A stretch of DNA of 64,000 nucleotides from Methylomonas sp. UP202 (lineage in GTDB: Bacteria > Pseudomonadota > Gammaproteobacteria > Methylococcales > Methylomonadaceae). This document shows, piece after piece, positions 47,161 through 56,651 of the stretch. Each line of letters opens with the position of its first letter. Position 1 is the stretch's first letter. Below the pieces are notes generated by a model. The model was not told the origin of the DNA. It did not search any database and saw only the letters and a program-made list of their open reading frames with translations. The stretch spans positions 3,771,547-3,835,546 of the forward strand of contig NZ_CP123897.1 in NCBI RefSeq assembly GCF_029910655.1, in the 5' to 3' direction. The position numbers and the translations under genes are program-made.

Positions 47161-48435
47161 TCAAACCGCATCCAACGCTTGCTCCAAATCTTCGACCAGA
47201 TCGTCGATGTGCTCGATACCGATCGACAACCGCAGCATTTCCTCGCTGACTCCGGCCTTGGCCAGTTCTTCCGGATTCAACTGGCGATGGGTGGTGGACG
47301 CCGGGTGAGTGGCCAGCGATTTGGCGTCGCCGATGTTCACCAGCCGGGTGAACAATTTGAAGGCGTCCAGTACCCGCGCGCCGGCCTCGCGGCCGCCTTG
47401 TTTCAAACCGAAACTCAAAATGCCCGAGGCCCTGCCGCCCATGTATTTTTGCACCAAGGCGTGGTCGGGATGTTCCGGCAGGCCGGCGTAATTGACCCAA
47501 GCCACTTTCGGATGGTCTTGCAGCAGTTTGGCGATTTCCCAGGCATTCTCGCAGATGCGGTCCATCCGCAACGGCAGCGTTTCGATGCCTTGCAATACCA
47601 GGAACGCATTCATCGGCGCGATCGACGCGCCCATGTTGCGCAAGGGCACGACCCTGGCTCGACCGATGTAGGCTGCGGCGCCTAGCGCTTCGGTGTAGAC
47701 CACGCCGTGATAGCTGACATCCGGCTCGTTCAGACGCTTGAAGCGGGCCTTGTGTTCAGCCCACGGAAATTGGCCGGAATCGACGATGATGCCGGCCACC
47801 GAGTTGCCGTGGCCGCCCATGTATTTGGTCAAGGAGTGCACGACGATGTCGGCGCCGTGCTCGATCGGCCGGCACAAATACGGCGACGGCACGGTGTTGT
47901 CGACGATCAGCGGAATGCCGTGGGCGTGGGCGACCTCGGCCAAGGCCGCGAAATCGGTGACATTACCCAGCGGGTTGCCGATGGATTCGCAAAAAATAGC
48001 CTTGGTGCGGCTATCGATCAACGGCGCGAAACTGCCCGGCTGACGCGGATCGGCAAAGCGCACTTCTATGCCCAGTTGCGGAAAAGTATGGGCAAACAAA
48101 TTGTAGGTACCGCCGTACAAAGTCGAGGCCGAGACGATGTTATCGCCGGCTTCGGCGATGGTTTGGATGGCATAAGTGGTGGCCGCCTGGCCGGAAGCCA
48201 GCGCCAGCGCCGCCAAGCCGCCCTCCATCGCCGCCACCCGCTGTTCCAACACGTCTTGGGTCGGATTCATGATGCGGGTGTAGATATTACCTTGCACTTT
48301 CAGGTCGAACAAATCCGCGCCGTGCTGGGCGCTATCGAAGGCATAGGCGACGGTTTGGTAAATTGGCACGGCGACCGCCTTGGTGGTGGGGTCCGGCGCG
48401 TAACCGGCATGGACGGCCTGGGTCTCGATTCTCAT
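47161..48435 (-). CDS. metY: O-acetylhomoserine sulfhydrylase (MetY-type)
   Basis: 424 residues from the ATG at 48435, preceded by AGGAG; a GTG two codons upstream is also possible. Pyridoxal-phosphate enzyme of the Cys/Met metabolism family: 'TRIMNPTQDVLEQRVAAMEGG' near residue 55, 'DNTVPSPYLCRP' and the PLP lysine in 'VVHSLTKYMGGHG'. The long sequence and 'FKRLNEPDVSYHG' segment favour O-acetylhomoserine aminocarboxypropyltransferase, which makes homocysteine from O-acetylhomoserine and sulfide. A TATAAT-like hexamer sits at 48488-48493 on the minus strand, a possible promoter. Confidence 0.93.
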   Translation of the reverse strand: MRIETQAVHAGYAPDPTTKAVAVPIYQTVAYAFDSAQHGADLFDLKVQGNIYTRIMNPTQDVLEQRVAAMEGGLAALALASGQAATTYAIQTIAEAGDNIVSASTLYGGTYNLFAHTFPQLGIEVRFADPRQPGSFAPLIDSRTKAIFCESIGNPLGNVTDFAALAEVAHAHGIPLIVDNTVPSPYLCRPIEHGADIVVHSLTKYMGGHGNSVAGIIVDSGQFPWAEHKARFKRLNEPDVSYHGVVYTEALGAAAYIGRARVVPLRNMGASIAPMNAFLVLQGIETLPLRMDRICENAWEIAKLLQDHPKVAWVNYAGLPEHPDHALVQKYMGGRASGILSFGLKQGGREAGARVLDAFKLFTRLVNIGDAKSLATHPASTTHRQLNPEELAKAGVSEEMLRLSIGIEHIDDLVEDLEQALDAV

Positions 48436-48664
48436 ACACACTCCTGTTGTTTATTATGGTTTGCTAATCCTCGTCGAGGAAGGCGGGATTATACAAGCCG
48501 CCGCCCCCCACGCCAGCCCGGTTCTCGCGATTTGCGGACGATAGGAAAGGCATGGCGGTAGCTCGGACAACTCGAACGACCGTTCGGGGAGCGGGATAGG
48601 CTAGACGGGACGCGGGCGGGCGCTCGATAAAAATCGGGACTTTCTCACCTGCCGGGTTAGCGGT

Positions 48665-49432
48665 TTATTTGCGTTTGACCTTCTTGGCCGGAGTGGGCGC
48701 GGAAGGTTCGGGGACGGGCGGTTTGGCTTCCGCATTGGCGGGGCAGTCCTTGGGCTTAGGCTCGGCGTAGGGAATTTTGACCGACAGATCCTTGCCGTCT
48801 ACCGGATAATCGCTTTCAAGAAACTTGCCGCAACTGACGTACTTGGGCGAATAATTATCCACGTAGATTTGTTGAGTGTTGTTGGCCGGATAGAATTCGC
48901 CGCTCGGGCAGCGCGCCGACTGGGTGGGGCCGATAGCGATCAGGGTGCCTTTCTTCAGGGTACATTTGGCGACCCATTTGAGTTCATTCCAAGCGGGGCA
49001 GATCGCATTCTTGGCGCGGTAGTCCTGGTCCGTGCCGGATGGGCGTTCCGCGGTCCACCAAGGGCCGAGCCGGTTACTGCCGCCGTAGGCGTTCAAGCCG
49101 CCGTCAGGGCCATTCCACATCCGGTAAACTTCGACGTCGTCGGTGATGCGGAGCAGTTTGCCCGACGCTATCCCGCCTTTTTCCGGTTCGGCGACCGCGC
49201 TGGCGAGAACGTCGTTGTCGCAACTTTCGACGCAGTCTTCGACCAACTCGACCTTCCCGGCCATCGCCGCCGGCAAAAAAATCGGCTTTTGCTGACATTC
49301 GCAGCCGGCCGCCAATAACACTAACGCCAACAAGCCGATTTTCGCGCCGGCGCCGATGCCGGCCGCGATGCCGCTGAGTAAGGGATTGGCGGCGCGAGGA
49401 TTTTTCATGAGTCGAGGAAATTGTTCGGTCAT
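48665..49432 (-). CDS. Putative lipoprotein, unknown function
   Basis: 255 residues. A hydrophobic segment 'IGLLALVLLAAGCECQ' with lipobox 'LAAGC' near residue 44 points to a lipoprotein; the unusually long leader suggests the true start could be internal, for example at the Met in 'LMKNPRAAN'. Nine or more Cys in the mature part suggest several disulfides. A Pro/Lys-rich tail ends the protein. It is downstream of, and 46 bases from, the membrane protein gene on the same strand. Confidence 0.65.
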   Translation of the reverse strand: MTEQFPRLMKNPRAANPLLSGIAAGIGAGAKIGLLALVLLAAGCECQQKPIFLPAAMAGKVELVEDCVESCDNDVLASAVAEPEKGGIASGKLLRITDDVEVYRMWNGPDGGLNAYGGSNRLGPWWTAERPSGTDQDYRAKNAICPAWNELKWVAKCTLKKGTLIAIGPTQSARCPSGEFYPANNTQQIYVDNYSPKYVSCGKFLESDYPVDGKDLSVKIPYAEPKPKDCPANAEAKPPVPEPSAPTPAKKVKRK

Positions 49433-49478
49433 CGCAAGTTGTCCTGGATTTGGCTGAAGTTAACGGAGAAGGAAGCGC

Positions 49479-50477
49479 TTATTTATCTGCGTCGGCGGCG
49501 GGCGGTTTGCGGCCGGAGCCGCGAATCGCAAACAGTTTGGAGATCGCGTCGAACCAAAACGGCGCGCCCAAGGTCCCGGTCATCGCTGTGATTAGCCAGC
49601 CTAGCCAGGGAGCTTTTTGGTCGTCCAAGCGTTGGATCGCGCAAGGTGTGCCCTGGCTGTCGTATTTGACGTTCCAACCGATCGGTAACGACAGTTGCCG
49701 AAAATGATCGAGGTCGCGGCGCAAGGCTTCGATACTTTGCCGCAGTTTGACTTGCGCTTCGCTGTCGGCGCCGTCCGGATTCAGCGGCCCGGCCGCATTG
49801 TCCGCCCGCTGGGCCGTTTCGACCAACGCCGAGACCATGGCCGGATTCGAGCGTAAATAGTGGGCAATGTGCAGTGTATCGACATTCAGGGCGGCGGCCA
49901 ATAAAAAGCCGACCGCGAACATCACCGCCTGACTGCGGCGTTTGTACCAACCGCCGACTCGGTCCATCACCAGCGAAAAATGTTGCTCGACCTTGGTCTT
50001 GAAAGCCACGAGATCGCCGCCGGCGGTTTCCAGCATCGGCCCGAACAAGGTTTGCAGATGCGGACTCAGTTCGGCCAGGCTGGCGGCAATCCGTTCCGGG
50101 GTGCGCTCGCCCTTGGCCAAAAATTGCACGAAGACCTCGGCGAAGCAGGCCGGCTCGATGTAGGACGGTTTGGAGCCGGGCTGCGACAAGGTATCGATCA
50201 AGGGATGGGCGAACAGCTTTTGGGTCAATGCTGGCAAGCCGGGCACCGCCGCCAAATCGGCGGTATCGTTCAGCACCTCGTGGATTTTGCGATCCACTTG
50301 TCCCAGCCAGCGCCGCCAGCGGCCGCTACCTTCCAGTTCGCCCATCAACAACGCGACGCCCTCGAACAACACCTTGCCGCGCATTTCCAGCAATTGGGCG
50401 ACCACTTCGTTGACGCTGCTCACCAAGCCGGCGAACATCGCGAATACCAAACATAAGCCGATTAAAATGTCGATCAT
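49479..50477 (-). CDS. Membrane protein of unknown function
   Basis: 332 residues from the ATG at 50477; the frame is open far upstream but that part is the antisense or shifted shadow of the neighbouring gene. Hydrophobic segments lie at about residues 3-22, 170-188 and 280-300. 'EMRGKVLFEGVALLMGE' follows the first one. No family is recognised. It stands between the DUF2278 and lipoprotein genes on one strand and is probably in an operon with at least the latter. Confidence 0.65.
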   Translation of the reverse strand: MIDILIGLCLVFAMFAGLVSSVNEVVAQLLEMRGKVLFEGVALLMGELEGSGRWRRWLGQVDRKIHEVLNDTADLAAVPGLPALTQKLFAHPLIDTLSQPGSKPSYIEPACFAEVFVQFLAKGERTPERIAASLAELSPHLQTLFGPMLETAGGDLVAFKTKVEQHFSLVMDRVGGWYKRRSQAVMFAVGFLLAAALNVDTLHIAHYLRSNPAMVSALVETAQRADNAAGPLNPDGADSEAQVKLRQSIEALRRDLDHFRQLSLPIGWNVKYDSQGTPCAIQRLDDQKAPWLGWLITAMTGTLGAPFWFDAISKLFAIRGSGRKPPAADADK

Positions 50478-50659
50478 GCGCTTTACGTCCCCCCAATTGA
50501 AAGGGTGTCGGAATGCCCCTCTCCTCGCGAAAGAGAGGTCGGGGCGCCGGGGAAATGCAAGGTAACGCATTGTTTTTACCCCCTCCCCCTGCCCTGTCCC
50601 GCGAGGATAGGGTTCTGTTTTGACTTTTACGACAGCCTGTTGACGCTTCAATGACGAAT

Positions 50660-51718
50660 TTAGCCGCCGAACACGATCGGCTGGCCTTCGGTCCTCGCGG
50701 CATCGCGAGTATAAGCCACGCCGTCCACCTTTAGACCGCGCTGGTCCAGCAACGTGATGGTACCGCCTTTGTTGGACAATTGCGCGCCCTTGCCGCTCAG
50801 CATCATTGTCAAGGCGCGGCCGGGCTCGATTTTGCCGGCAATCGCTTCGGCCTTGTCTTGCTGATCCAGAATTTTCCAGCCGGTCAGGTCCAATGTCTGG
50901 CCGGAGGCGTTCAACAGCGTCACGAATTCCTGGCCGGGATCGGCGCCGGGCGGATTGACCATCGCCGCGACGATGCGGGCCAAATGATAGGGCGAATCCG
51001 GCGCGACCACCGGCCAGGGATCGACGCTGCCGGTATCGGGAATCGGTACTTCGGGCACCGACGGCGCGTCGCCGATCGGATCGGCGGTCTGGTCGTCGGT
51101 ATGCCAAACCTGGTTTTGAAATTTGATGAACAGCCCGACCGCGCCGCCGGAGCCTGAGAAATCAAAGATCAAGCCACCATCGTGGAAAGTGCCGTTGCTC
51201 TCGCCGGCGCCACCCTGATTCATGTGGATCAAATGTACCCCGTTGCCGGGTTCGAAATGGAAATACTGGTCCGGTTTGCCGGACTCGGGCCCCCATTTTT
51301 CGCCGAAGGCGTAAACCACCGCGCCCGGATCGGCGATTGCCCGCTGCGCCAAGTCTTCGACGAATTCGAACAAATCGTTGTTGGGGCCGGGCGCCAGATG
51401 CGGGATGGGCTTCATGTCTTGGCCGCGAAACAGATTGCCGCGGATGTAATCGATCGCCGCGCCGTCGGCGACGCCATCCGCCAGATTGCTCCAACCGTTC
51501 GGCAGTTCGCGGGCCCGGTCCAGCACCGGATGCTTAAGATCGTGCACGATCAAGTATTCGACCAAGCGCTGCGCGACCGGACCTCGGCTGGAACGCACGT
51601 TGATCGCGATGCGGTATTTGACGCCGCCGACGCCGACCAGCAGTTCCGAGTGCGGATCATCGTCGCTATCTCGTTGGTAGTCGATGGCCTTGGCTTTTAA
51701 TACGCCGTAATTCTTCAT
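50660..51718 (-). CDS. DUF2278 (YukJ-like) protein with C-terminal lamin-tail domain
   Basis: 352 residues from the ATG at 51718, eight bases after AGGAG; an ATG two codons upstream is too close to it. Residues 1-220 match the YukJ/DUF2278 family: 'MKNYGVLKAKAIDYQRDSD', 'HSELLVGVGG' and 'YFHFEPGNGVHLIHMNQGG'. After a Pro/Asp linker, residues 245-352 look like a lamin-tail domain ('LARIVAAMVNPPGADPGQEF' and 'LDLTGWKILDQQDKAEAI'). The combination is known from uncharacterised proteins; the function is unknown. Genes for a membrane protein and a lipoprotein follow. Confidence 0.8.
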   Translation of the reverse strand: MKNYGVLKAKAIDYQRDSDDDPHSELLVGVGGVKYRIAINVRSSRGPVAQRLVEYLIVHDLKHPVLDRARELPNGWSNLADGVADGAAIDYIRGNLFRGQDMKPIPHLAPGPNNDLFEFVEDLAQRAIADPGAVVYAFGEKWGPESGKPDQYFHFEPGNGVHLIHMNQGGAGESNGTFHDGGLIFDFSGSGGAVGLFIKFQNQVWHTDDQTADPIGDAPSVPEVPIPDTGSVDPWPVVAPDSPYHLARIVAAMVNPPGADPGQEFVTLLNASGQTLDLTGWKILDQQDKAEAIAGKIEPGRALTMMLSGKGAQLSNKGGTITLLDQRGLKVDGVAYTRDAARTEGQPIVFGG

Positions 51719-52304
51719 TGTCATCTCTCCTGGAGCATGCCGGCTATGTTTGGGGGCTCGCGTGGGTGCTATTCGCAGTCCAACGGCCAACCATTTCGCC
51801 CAGTATTCTCGGCCAAGTTCCGCCATGGGGCAACGGGGATTTCGTACTAGTACAAATGTACTGGGCTCGCCGAGATTCGCGGCGAAGCGGGCATACGATC
51901 GCGCCGAGCGCCCCAGCTGGACAAACCAAACGCGGAGCATTTTTCCCGGCCGATCCGGCTCTTCGGCGCGATGCCATAAATCAGTGCCGACCGGCATCGT
52001 TAAGGTTGGCTCGGAGGCAATGTCGGGCGGCCTGAGGCGAGCGCTTCCAACCCGGCAACCCGCTCGAAAGCGAGTACCACGAAAACGATATTTCGTAAGC
52101 CAGACGAAATATCGTCTCCAAACTCCCCGGCATTTGCCGCGCTTGGGCTTGAGCGCCAGGCGTCTATTCGCGCAAATTTGATTGATATCAATCCTTTGTG
52201 AGGTTCTAAGCGCTTGACTTCCCAATTGGCACGCTATTTGACTGAAGTATGCCGTCAGCCGCCGAACGGCTTCCTGTAACTTTGGCTTAATCAGGATTTT
52301 ATCT
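51719..52304. other. Divergent intergenic region
   Basis: About 590 bp between the DUF2278 gene (minus) and the diguanylate cyclase (plus). It must hold both promoters. A TTGACT hexamer near 52215 followed by an AT-rich stretch is a candidate -35 for the cyclase; the -10 is not convincing. No gene is seen. Confidence 0.4.
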
Positions 52305-53174
52305 ATGAATATCGACTCCGTAGGGGCCGGTGCCGCCGCCATGTCCAGCCGTCAATCGGCCGCGATTTTGCGGTCGAATCTGTTTGCCGAGCGCCGGACT
52401 CGGCCGGAAGCAACACAGGTGTTCGCCCCCGACGTCCCGATCGCATGGAACGACCGCGCCGGTACCGAGTCGGTGGCCAATGCGGAGCAGGCTGGCGGCG
52501 AACGAAATTGCGCATTGCATGGCGATTGTTTGCATTTGCATCAAGTCAACGCCGAAGTCGCCGAACTGAAACGGGCGCTAGCCATCAGCCAGCAGGAATT
52601 GGCCGCCGCGCGGCTGACCATTGCCGAATTGACCAAAACCGAAGCGAATTTAAGCCGGCAATTGCAGCAAATCGCCGAAAGTTGCGAGCAAGCCTTGCAT
52701 CTAGCCCACCATGACGAATTGACCGGTTTGGCTAATCGCAGCCTGCTGCTGGACCGCTTGCAACAAGCTTTGGCGCAGGCCGATCGCCAGCAAAAACCGG
52801 TCGCCGTCTTGTTCATCGATCTGGACGATTTCAAGATCATCAACGATAGCTTTGGTCACGATGCCGGCGACCGTTTGCTACGCGAAGTCGGCCGGCGTTT
52901 GTCGGCCGATATTCGTTGCGGCGACACCGCCTGCCGCTACGGTGGCGACGAGTTTTTGTTGCTGTTGACCGACATCGACGGCGAAGCCGGCGTCAATGCG
53001 GTGATCGAAAAAATTCACGCATGCCTGGCGGCCCCGTATCAATTGGCCGGTCGGGAAATTTCGGTCAGCGCCAGCATCGGCGCGGCGCTGTATCGTCGGG
53101 ATGGCCTGAACGGCACCGAATTGTTGAAGCAAGCCGACCGGGCGATGTACCGGGCCAAACGGCGGCGAGGTTGA
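52305..53174 (+). CDS. Diguanylate cyclase (GGDEF)
   Basis: 289 residues. The N-terminal 120 residues are low-complexity followed by a coiled coil ('ELKRALAISQQELAAARLTI'), then the GGDEF domain with 'HHDELTGLANRSLLLDRLQQ', 'DLDDFKIINDSFGHDAGD' and the intact active site 'CRYGGDEFLLLL'. The I-site RxxD before the motif is not evident ('ADIRCGD' could supply it). No sensor domain or membrane segment, so probably cytoplasmic. It makes c-di-GMP, which could feed the LapD and PilZ receptors encoded 25 kb away. Confidence 0.93.
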   Translation: MNIDSVGAGAAAMSSRQSAAILRSNLFAERRTRPEATQVFAPDVPIAWNDRAGTESVANAEQAGGERNCALHGDCLHLHQVNAEVAELKRALAISQQELAAARLTIAELTKTEANLSRQLQQIAESCEQALHLAHHDELTGLANRSLLLDRLQQALAQADRQQKPVAVLFIDLDDFKIINDSFGHDAGDRLLREVGRRLSADIRCGDTACRYGGDEFLLLLTDIDGEAGVNAVIEKIHACLAAPYQLAGREISVSASIGAALYRRDGLNGTELLKQADRAMYRAKRRRG

Positions 53175-53299
53175 GGCGATTCAGCGTAGTGATCGTCAGG
53201 GTTTTCCCGTGTCCGTCAGCCGGCGAAACGGGAACGCGTCGCTAGCCGGGGCGGCGATGTACTCCGGCCCCGGCTTTACTTGAACGCCTTACCGCGCAG

Positions 53300-54115
53300 C
53301 TATCCAGCCACCAACCTCCGCCGGCCGGTCAACCAGCCCAGCAGCATCGTGCCGAACAACCAAGCCGAAGCCGGCACGGGGACCGGGTTAATCGGCCCGG
53401 AGTCTTCGGGACGACTGATCATCGTCCGGGCTGACGCGGTGGCCCCGAAAGATCCGCTCACCAAATGCTCGCCGTCGCCGGAAATCACGAAGACAAAGCT
53501 GCCGTTTCGCGTTTGCGGTACCGCATCGTAGCTGTTGGTGGACACCAGAACCGACTTGTTGGCGCCCGCGCCGTCGCTGCCATAATAGTTGGCATAAATA
53601 CTGGTCGTCGCGTTCGCCCAATTGTAAATATCGCCTTCGGCGCCGCCGCTGACCGAGTGTTGCCAGTCCAGCGTCAGTATGGCCAGACCGTTACCGCTCA
53701 ATTCGAAGTCGCCGTTGTTGCCGGCAGTCGCAAAGCCATTGGTATAGTAATCGGTCGCGCTTTGCGAATGGCTGTCCAGCGAGTCGGCATTGCGAGTCGC
53801 GCGGCTTTGCGAAAGCGTGGTGGCCGTGTCGGTAGTCAATGCGCTGCCGAAATCCGCCGCCGTAACACTTTGGTTCGGATAATCGTTGCTGGGTGGATCG
53901 GTCCACACGAAGGCCCAGGAGTTGGCGACGCCGCTTTGGGCGGTCCAGCGAAACGCCGGCGCGTTAGTGCCGTTCGATAAGTCGATAAGTTGGATGTTGA
54001 AACTGCTCCAGTCTATCGTCGAACTGGCGACGACCGATGCATGGGCGCTAGGCAGGCTCCCGACCGCGCACAATGCGTATAGCGCCGCGACGGCGGGGAT
54101 AGATAAACATTTCAT
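53300..54115 (-). CDS. VPLPA-CTERM protein, paralogue A
   Basis: 271 residues from the ATG at 54115 with AAGGAA upstream. Signal peptide 'ALYALCAVGSLPSAHAS', then 'VVASSTIDWSSFNIQLIDLSNG', and a C-terminal sorting signal 'VPVPASAWLFGT' with a membrane segment and RRRLVAG tail. The next gene upstream, at 54251, is a paralogue with the same layout ('VVATATVHWNPLDVEIIDLSGG'). The Ser/Thr/Asn-rich body suggests an extracellular protein. Confidence 0.8.
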   Translation of the reverse strand: MKCLSIPAVAALYALCAVGSLPSAHASVVASSTIDWSSFNIQLIDLSNGTNAPAFRWTAQSGVANSWAFVWTDPPSNDYPNQSVTAADFGSALTTDTATTLSQSRATRNADSLDSHSQSATDYYTNGFATAGNNGDFELSGNGLAILTLDWQHSVSGGAEGDIYNWANATTSIYANYYGSDGAGANKSVLVSTNSYDAVPQTRNGSFVFVISGDGEHLVSGSFGATASARTMISRPEDSGPINPVPVPASAWLFGTMLLGWLTGRRRLVAG

Positions 54116-54250
54116 AATGATATTCCTTGAATAACGAATGGGGTTGAGCAACGGGCGAACGGCCGATCCGCGACGATAAAAGAGTCGGTTGGACAAGGCC
54201 GCCGGATCGCACGTCGATGCGTTGGTGATCCGGCCTTCGGGGCACGCGCG

Positions 54251-55039
54251 CTAACATGAAGCCGATAGCGATTTGCGCTTCAGGCCGCCCCATGCGGCAA
54301 CGACCGTACCGCCGAACAGCCAGAACGCCGAAGGAATCGGCACCGTACTGACCGTGCTGGTATTGACATCGGCCATGACGCCAAAATTGCCGATGACCAC
54401 ATTGACGCCATCGCCGGTGACGGCAAAGCGAAACCTGCCGCTTTGGCTATCAGAACCCTGAGAGAGACTGATGGATGCGCTCTTGCTGCCGCCGCCGTTG
54501 GCGCCGTTTTGGTCGGTATAATTGCCGGACAGATTGACGCTGGCATAGCCGTATGCCGACAAATGGTCGGTGAGTTCGGCGCCGCTGACCGCCAATGTCC
54601 AATCCAGCGTGATCAGCGCAACGCCTTTGCCGCGCATCTCGAAGCTACCTTGGTTGTTGGCCTGGGTCGCCGCGAAATTGTTGCCGAGCGCATCGCTTTG
54701 GGCCTGGGCTTGCACGATCCCATCACCGCGTTCGGCGTGGCTGCCGGAGTGTGTGCTGTTACTCGCGGAGCTTAGCTGGGTCGTGAAATCCTCGACGCTT
54801 TGGTTGTCGGAGTTGCCCTCCACCAGATCCGTGTAAGCACTGCTATTCACACTGCCAAACGGCGAAATCCAACTAAATTGCGGCGTATCGAATCCGCCGG
54901 ACAAGTCGATAATCTCCACGTCTAGCGGGTTCCAATGAACGGTGGCGGTGGCGACGACCGTCGCGCCGGCGGTTTGCGGGCCTACGCTTAGCGCAAGCAG
55001 GCCGAGAGCCAGTAAGGGCTTGAAACTGGATATTGTCAT
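54251..55039 (-). CDS. VPLPA-CTERM protein, paralogue B
   Basis: 262 residues from the ATG at 55039 with AGGAA upstream. Signal peptide 'ALGLLALSVGPQTAGA', a body with 'HWNPLDVEIIDLSGGFD' and 'GKGVALITLDWTLAVSGAE', and a divergent sorting signal 'VPIPSAFWLFGG' with a membrane segment and a basic tail. The shared motif order with the gene at 53300 (IDLS, then ALDW/LTLDW-type, then GDGxxxxxGxFG) marks a tandem duplication. Function unknown. Confidence 0.8.
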   Translation of the reverse strand: MTISSFKPLLALGLLALSVGPQTAGATVVATATVHWNPLDVEIIDLSGGFDTPQFSWISPFGSVNSSAYTDLVEGNSDNQSVEDFTTQLSSASNSTHSGSHAERGDGIVQAQAQSDALGNNFAATQANNQGSFEMRGKGVALITLDWTLAVSGAELTDHLSAYGYASVNLSGNYTDQNGANGGGSKSASISLSQGSDSQSGRFRFAVTGDGVNVVIGNFGVMADVNTSTVSTVPIPSAFWLFGGTVVAAWGGLKRKSLSASC

Positions 55040-55091
55040 ACGATGGTTCCTGAGGGTAATGTTGGGGTATGAGGCGCTTGTTCCGCGCGAT

Positions 55092-56033
55092 TTAACGCGC
55101 ATTCGGACTTAAGCGTTGCCGGCGCGAAATGCCCATTAGACCCAGCATGGCCGAGGAAAACAGCCACGCGGCGGCCGGCACGGGTACCGGGCTGGTCGGC
55201 GTCGTCAGTGACGGGTTGAGGGAGAAATGGCCGATGACGCGGGTGTCGCCGTCTAAATTAAAAAATATTCGCGAGTACAGGGAGTCGCCGAATTTTAAAT
55301 CGGCGTCGATACTCAACAAGCCGTTATCCGGATTTACGCCGATAACCGGATCAATCAGTTCGAAGAACGCTCCGCTTGCTGGACCGGCATCGTTGCCGAT
55401 ATACCAACTCTCGGTTTCGCCGCGATGCTCCAACGTCAAGCCCCGCATCCACAGCACGCCGGAAGGCGAGTTGAAATCGCTATGCAGGCGTAGCGAGCCG
55501 CCGAGCGCAATCTTGCCGACCCCGGTGGTCGGGTCGAAATCGGTCGGGTGATAGCCGTCAGCCCAGCCGGGGTCCAGGCCCTCGTCCAGCGAATCGACCG
55601 CCATGGCCCAACCGCCAGCCGGTTGCGCCGCCGGAACTTGCTGTGCGGGATCCAGCACCCGCCATTCGGCAAGAGCCGCCGCAGTCGCGGTACCGTTGGC
55701 AATCGCGGCATTGGTGGCCAACCACCAGGGTTGCAATTTGGCGGGCACGCTGTTGTCGACAAACAACTGCGGATAAGCCCACCGCCGCCCGGCTATGTCG
55801 GCGGTGGGTATCCGCTGACCGCCGTAGAGCTCCTGATAGTTCATGTTTTTATAGCTTTCCAGCGGTTTCAGCGTCGCCCAGGTTGCTTGATCGTAACTGA
55901 GATAGGCTGTGCCGCCGATGGAGCCCTCCAGCGCCACGGCGTTGGCCGACGCGGCGATTGCCGCCAAGCCGCAGAGAGAAAGTTGCCGGACCCTGCTCGA
56001 AGGTCCGATACGTGAAGTATGCATTGTCATCAT
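55092..56033 (-). CDS. VPLPA-CTERM protein
   Basis: 313 residues. The signal peptide ('LSLCGLAAIAASANAVA') is clear but there is no good ribosome binding site before the ATG at 56033; later ATGs in the first five codons are possible. The body is not related to the two neighbours by eye and has 'DSLDEGLDPGWADGYHPTDF'. The C-terminal signal is 'VPVPAAAWLFSS', a membrane segment and an Arg-rich tail. The three consecutive genes on this strand probably belong to one cluster of surface proteins. Confidence 0.8.
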   Translation of the reverse strand: MMTMHTSRIGPSSRVRQLSLCGLAAIAASANAVALEGSIGGTAYLSYDQATWATLKPLESYKNMNYQELYGGQRIPTADIAGRRWAYPQLFVDNSVPAKLQPWWLATNAAIANGTATAAALAEWRVLDPAQQVPAAQPAGGWAMAVDSLDEGLDPGWADGYHPTDFDPTTGVGKIALGGSLRLHSDFNSPSGVLWMRGLTLEHRGETESWYIGNDAGPASGAFFELIDPVIGVNPDNGLLSIDADLKFGDSLYSRIFFNLDGDTRVIGHFSLNPSLTTPTSPVPVPAAAWLFSSAMLGLMGISRRQRLSPNAR

Positions 56034-56128
56034 GTTTGCTCGAGTAAAGACGTTTTTAGGAAAAGTCGTGAATCGCTAACGGGAATTGCCATCAGCGTAT
56101 TAACCCGGCCCTACTGATCACGGGTATT

Positions 56129-56193
56129 CCGTTCGGGCTGAGCGCGTCTAAGCCCCCCGCTGGCGTGGCCTGAGACAGGCTCGCGGCGAACGG
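56129..56193. repeat. Dispersed element bounded by CCGTTCG/CGAACGG
   Basis: A 65-bp relative of the element at 22201-22262, with an internal 'GGGCTGAGC' and 'CAGGCTCGC'. It lies in the gene-free 56034-56651 stretch, which otherwise holds only a perfect 12-bp hairpin at 56495-56522 (arms CTAGGGGCGTTC, loop GCTT, no T-run) and no supported gene. Confidence 0.6.
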
Positions 56194-56651
56194 TATTTAA
56201 TAGCCGGGTTAATAATTCAATAGGCATTAACTATGCCGTTAGGAATAGATTCTGGAATTTTTTAGTTCGCCATTTGTTAGCAACTGATTTCATTAGGCAA
56301 TTTTTCTATTTAGACCGATGGGTCTCGACGAGTGGCTAGGCGTGATTGCTGTCTAACGGAGACAAAGTGCGGCATTTCACGTTTGATGCGGGATATGCCG
56401 TATTTTTGGCGATTCCCGAAGGTGCGCCGATATTCGCCGGAGACAATGACGATCATCGGAGAGACTCGCGGGGCGGTTGCGGCGCCTACCCAGGCTAGGG
56501 GCGTTCGCTTGAACGCCCCTAGCATTTAAGATTTAGCGCCAGGTTTTACCGATTAGTGCTTTAGCGAAGTAGAGCGCGATAACTCGAACAATCAGCGCAA
56601 TCCCCCTGCCCGTGATGCAGGCGCTCGCATAGGGCTAGGCACTGCCGGCAT

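Noticed and set aside
48442..48540. S-adenosylmethionine or -homocysteine riboswitch before metY
   Set aside because: No conserved core could be matched by eye; only a TATAAT-like hexamer and a ribosome binding site are seen.
50477..51107. N-terminal extension of the membrane-protein ORF at 49479
   Set aside because: It overlaps the DUF2278 gene in another frame; the internal ATG at 50477 opens a clear hydrophobic segment.
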